Origin: Bacteroidota bacterium
Lineage (GTDB): Bacteria; Bacteroidota; Bacteroidia; Bacteroidales; F082
NCBI GenBank assembly: GCA_024279935.1
Contig: JAJRQZ010000029.1
Span: 1-48,978 of the forward strand
Reading direction: 5' to 3'
Length of the DNA stretch: 48,978 bases
Positions 34,350 to 42,530 of the stretch are shown here, in pieces. Made by a program: the position numbers and the translations under genes. The notes below the pieces were generated by a model. It saw only the letters and a list, made by a program, of their open reading frames with translations, ran no database searches and was not told where the DNA came from. Positions within the stretch are counted from its first letter, which is position 1; each line of letters starts with the position of its first letter.

Positions 34350-34820
34350 ATGAATTCGAAATACTTTACCGAAGAGGGTTTGCAGAAGATAAAAGATGAA
34401 CTTGACTCATTGGAAAGAGTCGAGAGGCCTTCTATTTCGAAACAAATAGCTGAGGCCCGCGACAAGGGCGACCTGTCGGAAAACGCAGAATACGACGCTG
34501 CTAAAGAAGCTCAGGGGATGCTCGAGCTTAAAATATCAAAACTAAAGGATATTATCAGCAAAGCCCGTATTATCGATGAATCCAAGATGGATAGTAGCAA
34601 AGCCTATATCCTTTCCACCGTTACCATAAAAAACCTAAGGAACAACCAATGCATGAAATATACATTGGTCCCCGAAAAGGAAGCCAATATCAAGGAGGGG
34701 AAACTTTCTGTTGACTCACCAATCGCTAAGGGCTTGCTAGGTAAATCAGTTGGCGACCAGGTTGAAATTACTGTTCCTGCCGGCACTATTCCTTTTGAGC
34801 TGGTTGACATAAGCAGGTGA
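34350..34820 (+). CDS. greA: Transcription elongation factor GreA
   Basis: 156 residues, the standard length. The N-terminal coiled coil carries the tip acidic residues (ARDKGDLSENAEYDAAKE, with Asp and Glu at the tip that enter the RNA polymerase channel). The C-terminal FKBP-like domain ends SPIAKGLLGKSVGDQVEITVPAGTIPFELVDI. GreA stimulates cleavage of backtracked RNA. It is a single gene with its own promoter, a structured ~70-base leader and an intrinsic terminator just after the stop. Confidence 0.97.
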   Translation: MNSKYFTEEGLQKIKDELDSLERVERPSISKQIAEARDKGDLSENAEYDAAKEAQGMLELKISKLKDIISKARIIDESKMDSSKAYILSTVTIKNLRNNQCMKYTLVPEKEANIKEGKLSVDSPIAKGLLGKSVGDQVEITVPAGTIPFELVDISR

Positions 34821-34832
34821 AAAATATTCACG

Positions 34833-34871
34833 AAAAAAGCCGTCTCGCCTATGGCAAGACGGCCTTTTTTT
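34833..34871. terminator. Intrinsic terminator after greA
   Basis: Stem GCCGTCT / AGACGGC (34839-34845 with 34857-34863), 11-base loop, flanked by A6 and T7 runs. The symmetric A/T flanks allow function in both directions, although the downstream gene is co-directional. Confidence 0.85.
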
Positions 34872-34901
34872 GCCCTTTGATATTAAAAATCCAATCCCCC
34901 G

Positions 34902-34932
34902 TTTGATTTAAACGATAAGATTGGTAACTTTG
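34902..34932 (+). promoter_or_regulatory. Complete Bacteroidota promoter (TTTG-N19-TAACTTTG) for the HIT gene
   Basis: -33 element TTTG at 34902-34905, 19-base spacer and -7 element TAACTTTG at 34925-34932. The leader to the ATG at 34944 would be under 10 bases. It is the best-formed promoter in the window. Confidence 0.7.
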
Positions 34933-34943
34933 TAAAAAAAATC

Positions 34944-35345
34944 ATGGCAACAATATTCACGAAAATCGTAAATGGCGATATCCCATCTTATAAAATTGCC
35001 GAATCCAAAAATTATTATGCTTTTCTCGACATAAACCCCCTGGCAAAAGGTCATACGCTCGTTATCCCGAAAAAAGAAACAGATTATATACTTGATATTC
35101 AGGATGAGGAATTCAAGGGCTTGTTCCTGTTTGCAAAGAAAGTTGGAATTGCTATTGAAAAAGTAATTCCTTGCAAACGAATGGGAATTACGGTTATAGG
35201 ACTGGAAGTTCCTCATGCACACATACATATAATCCCAATAAATTCTATTTACGATATGGACTTTAAACAGCCTAAACTCAAATTCACCAATGAGGAATTC
35301 CAGGGGATCGCATCCGCTATCCGGGATGAGTTCGAGGCTGTTTAA
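34944..35345 (+). CDS. HIT family hydrolase (HINT-like)
   Basis: 133 residues. The opening TIFTKIVNGDIPSYKIAES is typical of HINT-type proteins, LAKGHTLVIPKKE follows in the middle, and the catalytic histidine triad is VPHAHIHIIPI (about residues 91-101). Such enzymes hydrolyse nucleoside phosphoramidates or similar AMP conjugates in the cytoplasm. The gene sits between greA and an M14 peptidase with its own promoter, so pairing with greA is by location only. Confidence 0.93.
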   Translation: MATIFTKIVNGDIPSYKIAESKNYYAFLDINPLAKGHTLVIPKKETDYILDIQDEEFKGLFLFAKKVGIAIEKVIPCKRMGITVIGLEVPHAHIHIIPINSIYDMDFKQPKLKFTNEEFQGIASAIRDEFEAV

Positions 35346-35415
35346 CGATCACCGTTTTATTCATGCTTAATCCTTCAATAAAGTGTTTTATAATAAACTT
35401 ATAATTGTTTAAAAA

Positions 35416-37035
35416 ATGAAAACTGTTTTTTTAATTGCGGCCCTTGTCCTCTTTGTCATCGATACTTTTTCGCAAACAGACATAAAAACCACTGCCGAGA
35501 AAACAAACTATAAGTTGACTTCTTCTTATGAAGACGTGATCGGTTTTATAAACACACTTGATAATCAATCGGGTATATTACGCATTGAAACAATAGCCAA
35601 AACCACCGAGGGAAGGGACATAAAAATGATGGTGATCGCAAACCCGATGATAAACGACTATAATGAAGCCAAAGATGACAAGAGGGTGGTTGTTTATATC
35701 GAAGCCAACATTCACGCAGGGGAAGTCGAGGGCAAAGAGGCCGCGCAAATGCTTGCCCGCTACCTGGTAAACAACCCGGAATCGAAAATATTGACAAACT
35801 GCATAGTACTTATCAACCCCATATTAAACGCTGATGGAAACGAGAAGTTCAGCAATAAAAACAGGACTAATCAAAACGGTCCTGCCAGCGTCGGTGTCAG
35901 GTATAACGGGCAGCATCTGGATATAAACCGCGACGGCATCAAATTGGAAACGCCCGAGGCAAACGGTATACTCAACAATGTGCTGAACAAATGGGACCCA
36001 TCGGTTTTTGTCGATTGCCATACAACGAATGGCTCTTACCACAAAGAACCGGTAACTTTTACATGGATGATGAACCCCAACGGCGACAGAAAACTTATCA
36101 ATTATATGAGGGATAAAATGATGCCTGAGGTACATAGTGAACTTTTATCAAAATACAATGTCGAGAACGTGTTTTATGGAGAATTCATCGACCGGATGAA
36201 CATTGATAAAGGATGGCACCAATATGCTGCCGAGCCCCGATACCTGGTCAATTATGTAGGTATCAGGAACCGACTTTCCATTTTAAACGAAAACTATGTT
36301 TATGCCGACTTTAAAACCCGCGTAAACGGTAGTTACCATCTATTAAGGACTATTTTGGATTATGCTGCAAATAATTCAAAGGAAATAAAAAACATTATCA
36401 GGCTTGCCGACGAGAGAACTATTGCAAGAGGGCTGAACAATAAGCCAAGCGATTCATTTGCAATACAATACAAATCGGTTCCCACTCCTGATAAAATCAA
36501 GATCCAGGCCTATGAGGCCGATACTATCCCGGGCATGAAAGGATATTGGCGTTATAAACAAAGCAATCGTCAGCGTGATGTTACAGTTGACTATTATGCC
36601 GATTATTTATCAACTAAGTCTGTGCGTTTTCCTTTCGCATATATTTTGAGTGTCGCCGATGCCGATGTTTTGCAGAATTTAAAAACACATGGCATTAAAT
36701 ATGAACAACTTGCCAAGGATACGAATCTGGAAGTGGAGCAATTCGACTTTACATCTTTAAAACCATCATCGAGGATTAATCAAGGGCATTATACAAACAT
36801 TGTGGAAGGTGAGTTCAAAACGGTGCTGAAATCATTTAAAAAGGGAACTGTTATAGTTAAAACCTCTCAGGCTTTGGGCTGGCTTATAGCATATTTATTT
36901 GAGCCCCAGACCTCTGACGGCCTTCTGTATTGGAACTATTTTGACAAATATCTTGCTCCGCAATGGGGAGGGAATTTATATCCATACCCTGTTTACCGCT
37001 TGGTTGTAAAACCGGATAAGTTAACCACAGATTAG
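35416..37035 (+). CDS. M14 family zinc carboxypeptidase-like protein, secreted
   Basis: 539 residues with a signal peptide (about 1-19, LIAALVLFVIDTFSQ). The zinc site is visible: H-A-G-E in EANIHAGEVEGKEAAQ (His and Glu ligands) and the third ligand in FVDCHTTNGSYH. RYNGQHLDINRDGIKLETPEA supplies the substrate-binding N-R motif. The catalytic Glu near the end of the domain could not be pinned down by eye. The C-terminal ~200 residues (PDKIKIQAYEADTIPGMKGYWRYKQ onward) form an extra domain. It probably trims peptides or amino acids in the periplasm. It is convergent with purF. Confidence 0.87.
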   Translation: MKTVFLIAALVLFVIDTFSQTDIKTTAEKTNYKLTSSYEDVIGFINTLDNQSGILRIETIAKTTEGRDIKMMVIANPMINDYNEAKDDKRVVVYIEANIHAGEVEGKEAAQMLARYLVNNPESKILTNCIVLINPILNADGNEKFSNKNRTNQNGPASVGVRYNGQHLDINRDGIKLETPEANGILNNVLNKWDPSVFVDCHTTNGSYHKEPVTFTWMMNPNGDRKLINYMRDKMMPEVHSELLSKYNVENVFYGEFIDRMNIDKGWHQYAAEPRYLVNYVGIRNRLSILNENYVYADFKTRVNGSYHLLRTILDYAANNSKEIKNIIRLADERTIARGLNNKPSDSFAIQYKSVPTPDKIKIQAYEADTIPGMKGYWRYKQSNRQRDVTVDYYADYLSTKSVRFPFAYILSVADADVLQNLKTHGIKYEQLAKDTNLEVEQFDFTSLKPSSRINQGHYTNIVEGEFKTVLKSFKKGTVIVKTSQALGWLIAYLFEPQTSDGLLYWNYFDKYLAPQWGGNLYPYPVYRLVVKPDKLTTD

Positions 37036-37036
37036 C

Positions 37037-37061
37037 AATCCCTAATCAAACAATCGGGATT
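37037..37061. terminator. Weak hairpin between convergent M14 peptidase and purF genes
   Basis: AATCCC / GGGATT (37037-37042 with 37056-37061), 13-base loop, no strong T-run. It is placed where a shared terminator would be expected. Confidence 0.3.
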
Positions 37062-37065
37062 CCAT

Positions 37066-38967
37066 TTAGTACGCCCTATCTTTCACCCCTTCAATATAAT
37101 TTATAAACGACCGGTTCACAACCATATTACCACCAGGTGTTGGATAATTGCCAGTAAAATACCAATCACCCTGATGCTTAGGTACTGCAGAATGCAAATC
37201 TTCTATAGTTTGATAAATCACATTCACTTTCGACTTTACTTCATTTGCCGTAACCAATTGGGCAATCTTATCCGAGATATGTTCGGCAGTAAACGGTTTA
37301 TAAATTAGTTTCACATAGTTTTTAATCTCTTCCTTTGGAAGATTCTGCTGTGCTTTACATTTGGCATAAACAATATTTATCATATCCTCCTGACGGGTTT
37401 CCTTGAGTAAGTTTATCGCAGCCCTGAACGCAATAAAATCCCCCAAGCGGGCCATGTCGATACCATAACAGTCCGGATAGCGGATTTGTGGTGCCGATGA
37501 AACAATGATTATCCGTTTTGGGTCAAGGCGGTCGAGTATCCTAATAATGCTTTCCTTCAGGGTAGTGCCGCGCACTATCGAATCGTCGAGCACAACCAAT
37601 GTATCAACATTTCGTCTTACAACGCCATAAGTAACGTCATAAACGTGTGCCACAAGGCTATCACGCTGATTATCAGCAGTAATAAAAGTCCGTAGTTTTG
37701 CATCTTTTACGGCAATCGACTCCACGCGGGGCCGTATGGAAAGAACCTTCTTAAGTTCCTCTTTCGAAAGTTTCCCATCGTAAGTCTCTATTTTTTTCTC
37801 AATCGACCTGGCGGCAAAACTACTCATCCTGTCAACCAAACCCTGAAAAGCCACTGAAGCCGTATTTGGAATAAATGAAAAGACCGTATTTTCCAGGTCG
37901 TAGTTGATTTCCTTTAAAATGGCCGGCCCGAGCAGATACCCCAGTTTTTTGCGCTCCTGATAGATATCCTTATCCGTCCCCCTGGAGAAATAAATCCGTT
38001 CAAATGAACAGGGCTTAACAGGCTGAGGATCGGTAAACCTCTCGATTTGTACCTTTCCTGATTTTTTAATGATAATAGCATTGCCGGGTTCGATTTCTTT
38101 TATTTGGTCATAAGTTAAATTAAATGCCGTTTGTATGACAGGGCGCTCCGAGGCCGCAACTATTATTTCATCGTTCATATAATAAAAGGCCGGTCGTATT
38201 CCTGAGGGATCACGCATAACAAAGGCATCCCCGTGGCCGAACAGTCCGCCTATTACATAACCACCGTCCCATCGTTTGGCCGATTCCCTGAGTATTTTTA
38301 ATATGTCGAGCTGATTGCTGATCAACTCCGTAGTCTCGATTTTATTATAACCCTCTTCTTTGAACCTGCGATACAACTTTTCGTTTTCCTCATCCAGAAA
38401 ATGACCAATCTTCTCCATGATCGTAACAGTATCGGATGTTTCTACGGGATACTGTCCAAGTTCAACAAGAGTTTGAAACAATTCATCGTTATTGGTCATG
38501 TTGAAATTACCGGCAAGAACAAGATTTCTTGTTTTCCAGTTGTTTTTCCGCGTCATCGGGTGAAGGTTTTTAATACCGTTTCCACCAAATGTACCATAAC
38601 GCAAATGGCCCAAGAACAACTCACCGGTAAAATCAATATTGTTTTTCAACCAATTAACATCGTTCAACCTTTTTGGGTTCTCACCTTTTACATTGTTGAA
38701 CTTATTGTAAATCTTGTTGAACAAATCCTTGATGGGGGCCTCGCTGTTCGAGCGCTGCCGGCTTATATATTTGCGTCCCGGGGGCAAATCGAACTTGACC
38801 TCGGCTATGCCAACGCCGTCCTGCCCCCTATTATGCTGCTTCTGCAATAGCAAATGCATTTTTTGAAGACCGTAAATCGACGTGCCGTATTTACCTAGGT
38901 AATATTCCAGGGGTTTTAAAAGCCTTACCAGGGCTATTCCGCATTCATGTTTGATTTGGTCGCTCAT
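37066..38967 (-). CDS. purF: Amidophosphoribosyltransferase (long Bacteroidales type)
   Basis: 633 residues from MSDQIKHEC; homology starts at this Met although the frame is open further upstream. The glutaminase nucleophile is Cys9 (HECGIALVRL), so a short propeptide must be removed. LFLGHLRYGTFGGNG and QKQHNRGQDGVGIAE belong to the Ntn domain. The phosphoribosyltransferase signature is VLDDSIVRGTTLKESI, followed by RIIIVSSAPQIRYPDCYGIDMA. It makes phosphoribosylamine from PRPP and glutamine, the first step of purine synthesis. It is about 150 residues longer than E. coli-type PurF because of insertions in both domains (GRKYISRQRSNSEAPIKDLF, and a helical segment KIETYDGKLSKEELKKVLS). Confidence 0.93.
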   Translation of the reverse strand: MSDQIKHECGIALVRLLKPLEYYLGKYGTSIYGLQKMHLLLQKQHNRGQDGVGIAEVKFDLPPGRKYISRQRSNSEAPIKDLFNKIYNKFNNVKGENPKRLNDVNWLKNNIDFTGELFLGHLRYGTFGGNGIKNLHPMTRKNNWKTRNLVLAGNFNMTNNDELFQTLVELGQYPVETSDTVTIMEKIGHFLDEENEKLYRRFKEEGYNKIETTELISNQLDILKILRESAKRWDGGYVIGGLFGHGDAFVMRDPSGIRPAFYYMNDEIIVAASERPVIQTAFNLTYDQIKEIEPGNAIIIKKSGKVQIERFTDPQPVKPCSFERIYFSRGTDKDIYQERKKLGYLLGPAILKEINYDLENTVFSFIPNTASVAFQGLVDRMSSFAARSIEKKIETYDGKLSKEELKKVLSIRPRVESIAVKDAKLRTFITADNQRDSLVAHVYDVTYGVVRRNVDTLVVLDDSIVRGTTLKESIIRILDRLDPKRIIIVSSAPQIRYPDCYGIDMARLGDFIAFRAAINLLKETRQEDMINIVYAKCKAQQNLPKEEIKNYVKLIYKPFTAEHISDKIAQLVTANEVKSKVNVIYQTIEDLHSAVPKHQGDWYFTGNYPTPGGNMVVNRSFINYIEGVKDRAY

Positions 38968-38984
38968 TGATATATAGGAATGAT

Positions 38985-38992
38985 TATTTTTG
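38985..38992 (+). promoter_or_regulatory. -7 promoter element (TATTTTTG) for the GNAT gene
   Basis: Predicted start near 38996 and a leader of about 30 bases. It faces the purF promoter box on the other strand 17 bases away. Confidence 0.5.
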
Positions 38993-39009
38993 TGCAATTG
39001 AAAACATTG

Positions 39010-39017
39010 CAAAATTA
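39010..39017 (-). promoter_or_regulatory. -7 promoter element (TAATTTTG) for purF
   Basis: A TAnnTTTG match on - with a predicted start near 39006 and a leader of about 40 bases. The purF and GNAT start points would cross each other by about 10 bases. Confidence 0.48.
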
Positions 39018-39026
39018 AATAAAAAG

Positions 39027-39476
39027 ATGATGCGAATACGCCTTGCGAACGATGAGGATAGATTTTCCATTGCTGGTTTCCAGCTAAAAATGGCAAAAGA
39101 AACGGAGGATATCGAACTTGACCGAACAACTGTTGAAAACGGGGTTAGGTCGGTTTTTCAGGACAAACATAAGGGAACTTATGTCGTGGCCCTTGACAAG
39201 GACAGGGTTATAGGCTCATTATTAATTACTTACGAATGGAGCGACTGGCGAAATTCGATGGTCTTATGGATACAATCCGTTTACGTTATCCCGGAATACA
39301 GGTCGCAAGGAGTGTTTAGCATGTTATACAACTACGTTAAAAAAACAGCAAACGAGGACAAAAATGTTAGTGGAATTCGTCTTTATGTTGATAAAACAAA
39401 CAAGAATGCCATGAAAGTTTATAAAGCCATTGGCATGAACGGCGAGCACTATCAGGTTTTTGAATGGATGAAATAG
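39027..39476 (+). CDS. GNAT family N-acetyltransferase
   Basis: 149-150 residues; two adjacent ATGs (39027, 39030) precede MRIRLANDEDRFSIAGFQ, where homology begins. GNAT features: MVLWIQSVYVIPEYRSQGVFSMLYNYV gives beta4 and the acetyl-CoA pyrophosphate loop (Q/R-x-x-G-x-F), and the C-terminal LYVDKTNKNAMKVYKAIGM is the classic closing segment. The substrate is unknown. It is divergent from purF with interlocking promoters, which may couple their expression. Confidence 0.9.
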   Translation: MMRIRLANDEDRFSIAGFQLKMAKETEDIELDRTTVENGVRSVFQDKHKGTYVVALDKDRVIGSLLITYEWSDWRNSMVLWIQSVYVIPEYRSQGVFSMLYNYVKKTANEDKNVSGIRLYVDKTNKNAMKVYKAIGMNGEHYQVFEWMK

Positions 39477-39624
39477 GTTGTAAGTGAATAGTTATGTTCA
39501 TTATCGAAATTTCATTAGGATATTTACGGATTCCCTTGTATTCGGCAAACAGCATTGATGCTACAGATGAAAAGTACATACAACAACAGACATTCCGGAC
39601 TTGTCGCACAAATCAAAAAATTAT

Positions 39625-39632
39625 TAGCTTTG
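39625..39632 (+). promoter_or_regulatory. -7 promoter element (TAGCTTTG) for the C69 dipeptidase gene
   Basis: A perfect TAnnTTTG, 24 bases before the ATG at 39657, sitting in a small inverted repeat TTAGC-TTT-GCTAA. Nothing else is recognisable in the 180 bases after the GNAT gene. Confidence 0.55.
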
Positions 39633-39656
39633 CTAAGCATTAAAAAATAGCATAAA

Positions 39657-41249
39657 ATGAATAAATTTTCCTTAATAGCAGCATTATGTTTTATTCCCTT
39701 TTTAATTATAGCCCAAACCGCCGACAAATCAGATTGGGTGGGTGGATATCCTGATGCCTGTACTTCGATAACAGTTGGCAAGAAAGCAAGTTACGACGGT
39801 TCGGTGATTACTTCGCATACCGACGACAGCCATCGTACCCGATCATGGATCAACATAGTTCCGGCACAAAAACATAAAGACGGTGCCACTGTTAAAATGT
39901 ACAAACGTATAAAAAACGACAGTCTGGCTATGCCGGCCTACGGCCACAAGGAGATAGGGGAAATCCCTCAGCTCAGCGAAACTTATGGCTATATAAACAC
40001 AGCATATCCGAGCCTGAACACCAAGCAGTTAGGGATTGGGGAGTCAACTTTCGGAGGAAGGGAGGAATTGCAGAGCGACCAAGGTTTAATCGACTGCCAA
40101 AGGCTTTGTTTGCTGATGCTCGAACGTGAGAGCACAGCACGCGGCGCCATAAAAATGGCCGGCGGGCTACTGGCAGAATACGGCTGGAACGACTATGGCG
40201 AAGCACTTACAATTGCAGATAAGAACGAAGTATGGCATCTTGAGATAGTTGGCCCCGGCAAAGGCAAGAAAGGTGCTGTATGGGTTGCTCAAAGAGTTCC
40301 CGACGAGCATGTTGCAGTAAACGCAAATGCAAGCACTATTAAAGGGATTGACCTGGAAAAGCCAGACTATTTCATGGCGTCCGACAATATTTTCTCCGTA
40401 GCAAAGGAAAACGGTTGGTGGGACGGAGAAGAGACTTTTCGTTTTTGCTATGCTTACGCACCGCACAGCCGAACATCATTGGCTTCGCGCCGACGCGAAT
40501 GGAGGGTCTTCAGCCTTTTGGCCCCTTCTTTAAAGCTTGATCCGAATCAGGAAAATTATCCTTTTTCGGTTAAACCGGACACATTAGTAAGCCTTGAAAA
40601 GTTAATGAGCATATTTAAGGATTACTATCAGGGAACTCCATTCGACATGAGGTATAACCAGGTTTCGACGGACAGAAAAGGCAAAACCATAATCTCGCCT
40701 TTGGCAAACCCACACCAGCCCTATGACGCCAACGACCTCTGGCATACAAACGGAGGCTGGAACCGGCTGGGTGAAAGAACAATAGCACGTTGGTACACTA
40801 TGTACGCAACGATAATCCAATTGCGCAATTGGCTACCCGACGAGATAGGAGGAATAGAATGGCTGGCAATGGACAATGTTTCTTCTTCGATATATGTTCC
40901 TGTTTACGGCAGCTCAACAGACTTGCCCCCGGAATATAAAACCCCCGGACGTGTAAATGGATATACCATGAAATCAGCATGGTGGATTTTTAACCGGCTG
41001 GGCACGCTTACGGCCCAACGTTGGGGCGACATGCACCAAGATGTTGATGCCAGATGGAAACCCCTGCAAGAAGCTTTTATTAAAGAGATTCCAGAAATCG
41101 ACAAACAGGCATTGAAACTCTACAATAAAAAACCAGAAAAGGCAATAGAGTTTCTAACAAACTACTCCAACGAAAAAGGAAGCATGGTGATGAAGGATGC
41201 CATTGAGCTTGGTGATTTCCTTTGGACTAAATACGACGAGAAATTTTAG
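39657..41249 (+). CDS. C69 (U34) family dipeptidase, secreted Ntn hydrolase
   Basis: 530 residues with a signal peptide (about 1-20, FIPFLIIAQ). The catalytic N-terminal nucleophile is Cys35 in YPDACTSITVG, exposed after removal of the signal and a short propeptide. Family blocks follow: DGSVITSHTDDS, GIGESTFGGREEL, GWNDYGEALTIADKNEVWHLEIVGPG, VNANASTIKGID and the C-terminal DMHQDVDARWKPLQEAF. It hydrolyses dipeptides in the periplasm for amino-acid uptake. It is a single gene with its own promoter; the REP-like cluster begins one base after its stop codon. Confidence 0.93.
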   Translation: MNKFSLIAALCFIPFLIIAQTADKSDWVGGYPDACTSITVGKKASYDGSVITSHTDDSHRTRSWINIVPAQKHKDGATVKMYKRIKNDSLAMPAYGHKEIGEIPQLSETYGYINTAYPSLNTKQLGIGESTFGGREELQSDQGLIDCQRLCLLMLERESTARGAIKMAGGLLAEYGWNDYGEALTIADKNEVWHLEIVGPGKGKKGAVWVAQRVPDEHVAVNANASTIKGIDLEKPDYFMASDNIFSVAKENGWWDGEETFRFCYAYAPHSRTSLASRRREWRVFSLLAPSLKLDPNQENYPFSVKPDTLVSLEKLMSIFKDYYQGTPFDMRYNQVSTDRKGKTIISPLANPHQPYDANDLWHTNGGWNRLGERTIARWYTMYATIIQLRNWLPDEIGGIEWLAMDNVSSSIYVPVYGSSTDLPPEYKTPGRVNGYTMKSAWWIFNRLGTLTAQRWGDMHQDVDARWKPLQEAFIKEIPEIDKQALKLYNKKPEKAIEFLTNYSNEKGSMVMKDAIELGDFLWTKYDEKF

Positions 41250-41250
41250 G

Positions 41251-41685
41251 CTCTCGTCCTCGTCTGTGACGAGGATGCAGTACAGATGTGTTGTTCAAAC
41301 ATCCTCGTTATCACTCAATTATCGTCCTCGTTTGCAACGAGGATATTGACTTATACTTCATTTTTTTTATGACAAACGTGCAAGTTCTAATAGTTCTAGT
41401 ATCCTCGTTTCCGCTATGCTCTCGTCCTCGTTTGCAACGAGGATGTTGGCTTATACTTCAATTCTCGTCCTCGTTTGCAACGAGGATGTTGACTTATACT
41501 TCAATTCTCGTCCTCGTTTGCAACGAGGATGTTGGCTTATACTTCAATTCTCGTTTTATGATAAGAATTCAGCTTAAAGTAGTTTTTTACATCCTCGTCA
41601 CAGACGAGGACGAGACGGGTAGTTCTTGTTCTGGCAGATATTGTTCGAGCATCCTCGCTACCGCTGCGCTCAAACGAGGACAAGA
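41251..41685. repeat. REP-like palindrome cluster between convergent C69 peptidase and sdhB genes
   Basis: Four copies of the hairpin TCCTCGT-TTGCA-ACGAGGA lie at 41325-41343, 41425-41443, 41468-41486 and 41511-41529. A variant pair, TCCTCGTC-TGT/ACA-GACGAGGA (41257-41275 and 41592-41610), is in opposite orientation: the left end (41251-41277) and right end (41590-41616) match as a 26/27 inverted repeat. A further half-copy (CATCCTCGCTACCGC ... CAAACGAGGACAAG, about 41650-41685) lies beyond. The middle (41421-41549) is a perfect 43-base tandem array. An apparent reading frame through it (41288-41776) is only an artefact of the repeats. The 519-base gap holds no gene. Confidence 0.9.
41421..41549 (+). 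repeat. Three tandem 43-base units inside the REP-like cluster
   Basis: Each unit is a 19-base hairpin (starting 41425, 41468, 41511) plus a conserved GATGTTG(G/A)CTTATACTTCAATTCTCG filler. Only one base differs among units (G, A, G). The 41325 copy shares the hairpin and the start of the filler, then diverges. Confidence 0.9.
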
Positions 41686-41768
41686 AATAAAAACGGGCAT
41701 CAACAAATTGTCGACACCCGTAGTTCCAGACTTAATAAAAGTCCGTTTATATCCCCTCAGATATAAAC

Positions 41769-42509
41769 CTAACTAACTTTAGCCGCAAAGAACTCGCGGT
41801 TCATGCGAGCGATATTCGCAACTGAAATTTCTTTCGGGCATTCTGCCTCACAAGCATAGGTGTTGGTGCAGTTCCCAAACCCGATATCATCCATTTTAGC
41901 TACCATCTTTTCAACTCTTTCCTTTGCTTCTACCCTGCCCTGTGGCAAGAGTGCAAACTGAGAGACCTTAGCTGAGACGAACAACATTGCTGACGCGTTC
42001 TTGCATGCTGCAACACACGCCCCGCAGCCGATACATGCGGCGGCGTCCATTGCCAAATCGGCATTTACTTTTTTAATTGGTATGGCATTAGCATCGGGAA
42101 CGCCACCTGTGGAGACCGAGACAAAACCTCCTGCCTGGATAATCTCGTCAAAAGCCGAACGGTCAACCATAAGGTCTTTTATTATGGGGAAAGGTTTTGC
42201 CCGCCATGGCTCGATGGTAACTGTTTCGCCGTCATGGAACTTGCGCATGTGAAGCTGGCATGTCGTAATGGCATCATCTGGGCCATGAGGCCGTCCGTTT
42301 ATAAATAAGCTGCACATGCCACAAATACCCTCGCGGCAATCGTGGTCGAACGCAACAGGCTCCTCACCTTTTGAAACCAGCTGCTCATTGAGGACATCCA
42401 TCATTTCCAGAAATGAAGAGTCCTTTGAAATATCTTGAATAGGGTATTCTTTAAATTCACCCTTGGCGTCAGGACCTGACTGCCTCCATATTTTAAGTTT
42501 TAAATCCAT
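41769..42509 (-). CDS. sdhB: Succinate dehydrogenase/fumarate reductase iron-sulfur subunit
   Basis: 246 residues. [2Fe-2S] site: CREGICGMC with a further Cys in AITTCQLHM. Second centre: [13 protein letters not shown]. Third: the separated Cys in [19 protein letters not shown]. It carries electrons between the flavin of SdhA and the quinone site of the membrane subunit. The extended loop between the domains ([23 protein letters not shown]) is typical of the Bacteroidota B-type enzyme. It is last in the sdhC-sdhA-sdhB operon, 21 bases after sdhA. Confidence 0.96.
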   Translation of the reverse strand: MDLKLKIWRQSGPDAKGEFKEYPIQDISKDSSFLEMMDVLNEQLVSKGEEPVAFDHDCREGICGMCSLFINGRPHGPDDAITTCQLHMRKFHDGETVTIEPWRAKPFPIIKDLMVDRSAFDEIIQAGGFVSVSTGGVPDANAIPIKKVNADLAMDAAACIGCGACVAACKNASAMLFVSAKVSQFALLPQGRVEAKERVEKMVAKMDDIGFGNCTNTYACEAECPKEISVANIARMNREFFAAKVS

Positions 42510-42530
42510 TATTCTGTTTTTTGTATGCTA

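Noticed and set aside
38968-39129. N-terminal extension of PurF
   Set aside because: It would run antisense through the GNAT start and the purF promoter; the conserved MSDQIKHECGIAL start lies at 38967.
41421-41549. CRISPR-like array of regularly spaced palindromes
   Set aside because: The units are contiguous 43-mers with the same filler each time; no unique spacers, no leader, no cas genes nearby.
41288-41776. A 162-residue + strand reading frame
   Set aside because: It runs through the REP-like repeats (VCNED periodicity from the hairpin) into the sdhB 3' end and has no independent protein features.
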